Assembly (NCBI GenBank): GCA_030590265.1
Contig: JAUUYW010000255.1
Span: 1 to 5,337 of the forward strand
Direction: 5' to 3'
Source of the DNA: Candidatus Krumholzibacteriia bacterium
GTDB lineage: Bacteria; Krumholzibacteriota; Krumholzibacteriia; LZORAL124-64-63
Length of the DNA stretch: 5,337 nt
Position 1 is the first letter of the stretch. Each line of letters opens with the position of its first letter. The notes under the pieces were generated by a model, which was not told where the DNA came from, ran no database searches, and worked only from the letters and a program-made list of their open reading frames with translations. Positions 4,601-5,337 of the stretch are shown piece by piece. Both the position numbers and the translations under genes were made by a program.

Positions 4601-5337
4601 ATTGAACCAACTCGCCCTCAATGCGCTGCCTCGAAATTTCAAGAACATGCAAAATATCAGAATGCTTCGTGGATGATTCATTATTGTAGTCCATCAGTGT
4701 GTGGGCAAATCCGTGATCAGGAACTAACTCATCAATGACGAATCTTACCGATTGTATCGCCGTGTTGTGGTGATTGTATTCACCGGTAATCTCCATTGAA
4801 GAGAATTGCAGTGCGCAGAATAGACTCCATTCATTGTTCTCAATGTCATTCCCACATTCTCTGTCATCATATTGATGCCAATGGCATGAATCAGCAAGGA
4901 GCTTGGCGGAATATTCTATTATCTCCAGATCTTGTTCCGTTGTGGGAGGACAATACCACCAGTAAATAGCAAAATTCAGTGTTCCCTCCTGAATGTCCAT
5001 ATACTCCCATAAAAAGTAGCCCAAAGAAGATTTCATAAAAATATCTTCTGTTTCCCTGTAGCGGACAATTTCATATTCTATCTTGGTCGTTTTTCCGCTC
5101 GGATAAGTAACCGTTCCGGTTATGTTATGACTACGAACCAACGAAAAAATTGCTTCAATATTCAATCCGTTTCCCAAGAATTCAGTTGGCAAATTCATTG
5201 AAATTTTGAAACCATCCAGGAATTTACTTTCGCCTTCAAGTTTTTCATCAAACTGGTGTAGTGTAAATGGAAGGTAATCATCAGGAAGCTCTTCATATGA
5301 TGTACCTTCTGCCTGCACCGAGTAGGCACCCAACAGG
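4599..5337 (-). CDS. Unrecognised exported protein, 5' end outside the window
   Basis: I do not recognise this protein family. The frame is open from the window edge to a TAA at 4601-4599, giving 245 visible residues. The first visible residues, LLGAYSVQA|EG, look like the end of a signal peptide with a V-x-A cleavage site, so the true start lies beyond 5337 and the TTG at 5333 is unlikely to be it. The mature part is acidic and rich in aromatic residues. Counting the TTG-coded residue as 1, it has four cysteines (128, 150, 160, 173), two of them in a short segment CHWHQYDDREC (150-160) that could form a disulfide or bind a metal; that is only a guess. Other marked stretches are YFLWEYMD (106-113) and IYWWYCPP (123-130). 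There is no further membrane helix. Hand-counted GC in sampled lines is about 42%, against about 60% in the efflux and ispH genes, so recent acquisition is plausible. A periplasmic or secreted location is inferred. Confidence 0.75.
   Translation of the reverse strand, partial: LLGAYSVQAEGTSYEELPDDYLPFTLHQFDEKLEGESKFLDGFKISMNLPTEFLGNGLNIEAIFSLVRSHNITGTVTYPSGKTTKIEYEIVRYRETEDIFMKSSLGYFLWEYMDIQEGTLNFAIYWWYCPPTTEQDLEIIEYSAKLLADSCHWHQYDDRECGNDIENNEWSLFCALQFSSMEITGEYNHHNTAIQSVRFVIDELVPDHGFAHTLMDYNNESSTKHSDILHVLEISRQRIEGELVQ

Noticed and set aside
1..5337. CRISPR arrays, tRNA or rRNA genes, insertion sequence ends, attachment sites, riboswitches
   Set aside because: No repeat-spacer pattern, cloverleaf, transposase gene or long terminal inverted repeat was seen in reading both strands by eye.

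Overview
The window reads as chromosomal DNA from a Gram-negative bacterium, most likely a proteobacterium or a member of the Desulfobacterota-type lineages. The evidence is a complete outer-membrane factor, a lipoprotein adaptor and an RND pump start (a tripartite envelope-spanning exporter), plus an IspH of the usual bacterial type. I cannot place the genus from sequence alone. Hand-counted GC of sampled lines is about 60% in the efflux and ispH genes and about 42% in the last gene.

Layout. On the minus strand, reading from about 2980 down to 1, is an efflux operon: a TolC-family outer membrane factor (2891-1410), an RND periplasmic adaptor lipoprotein (1391-273) and the first 90 codons of an RND inner-membrane transporter (271-1, running off the window). 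A strong sigma70-like promoter for this operon lies at 2976-3003. Divergent from it, on the plus strand, is ispH (3097-4044), the last enzyme of the non-mevalonate isoprenoid pathway. Next is a small ArsR-family winged-helix regulator (4203-4538) with its own extended -10 promoter. A long hairpin terminator (4550-4600) follows. Converging from the right is a 5'-truncated, AT-rich minus-strand gene (4599 to beyond 5337) for an exported protein I do not recognise.

How the parts may work together. The efflux genes form one translationally tight unit (gaps of 18 and 1 bases). The arsR promoter carries overlapping inverted repeats around its -10 and start point, as expected for autoregulation. The 9-mer CTGTCAACA of that site recurs at almost the same offset from the -10 of the efflux operon promoter, about 1.1 kb away on the other side of ispH. 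This suggests, without proving it, that the ArsR protein represses both its own gene and the efflux operon. The regulator lacks the classic metal-binding motifs but has two cysteines (13 and 85) in helices that normally meet at the dimer interface, so a thiol-, metalloid- or electrophile-type signal is plausible. ispH has no obvious functional link to either neighbour.

I found no mobile element, CRISPR array, tRNA or rRNA. Most of the window is ordinary; the regulatory link and the compositionally distinct exported protein are the points worth a second look.
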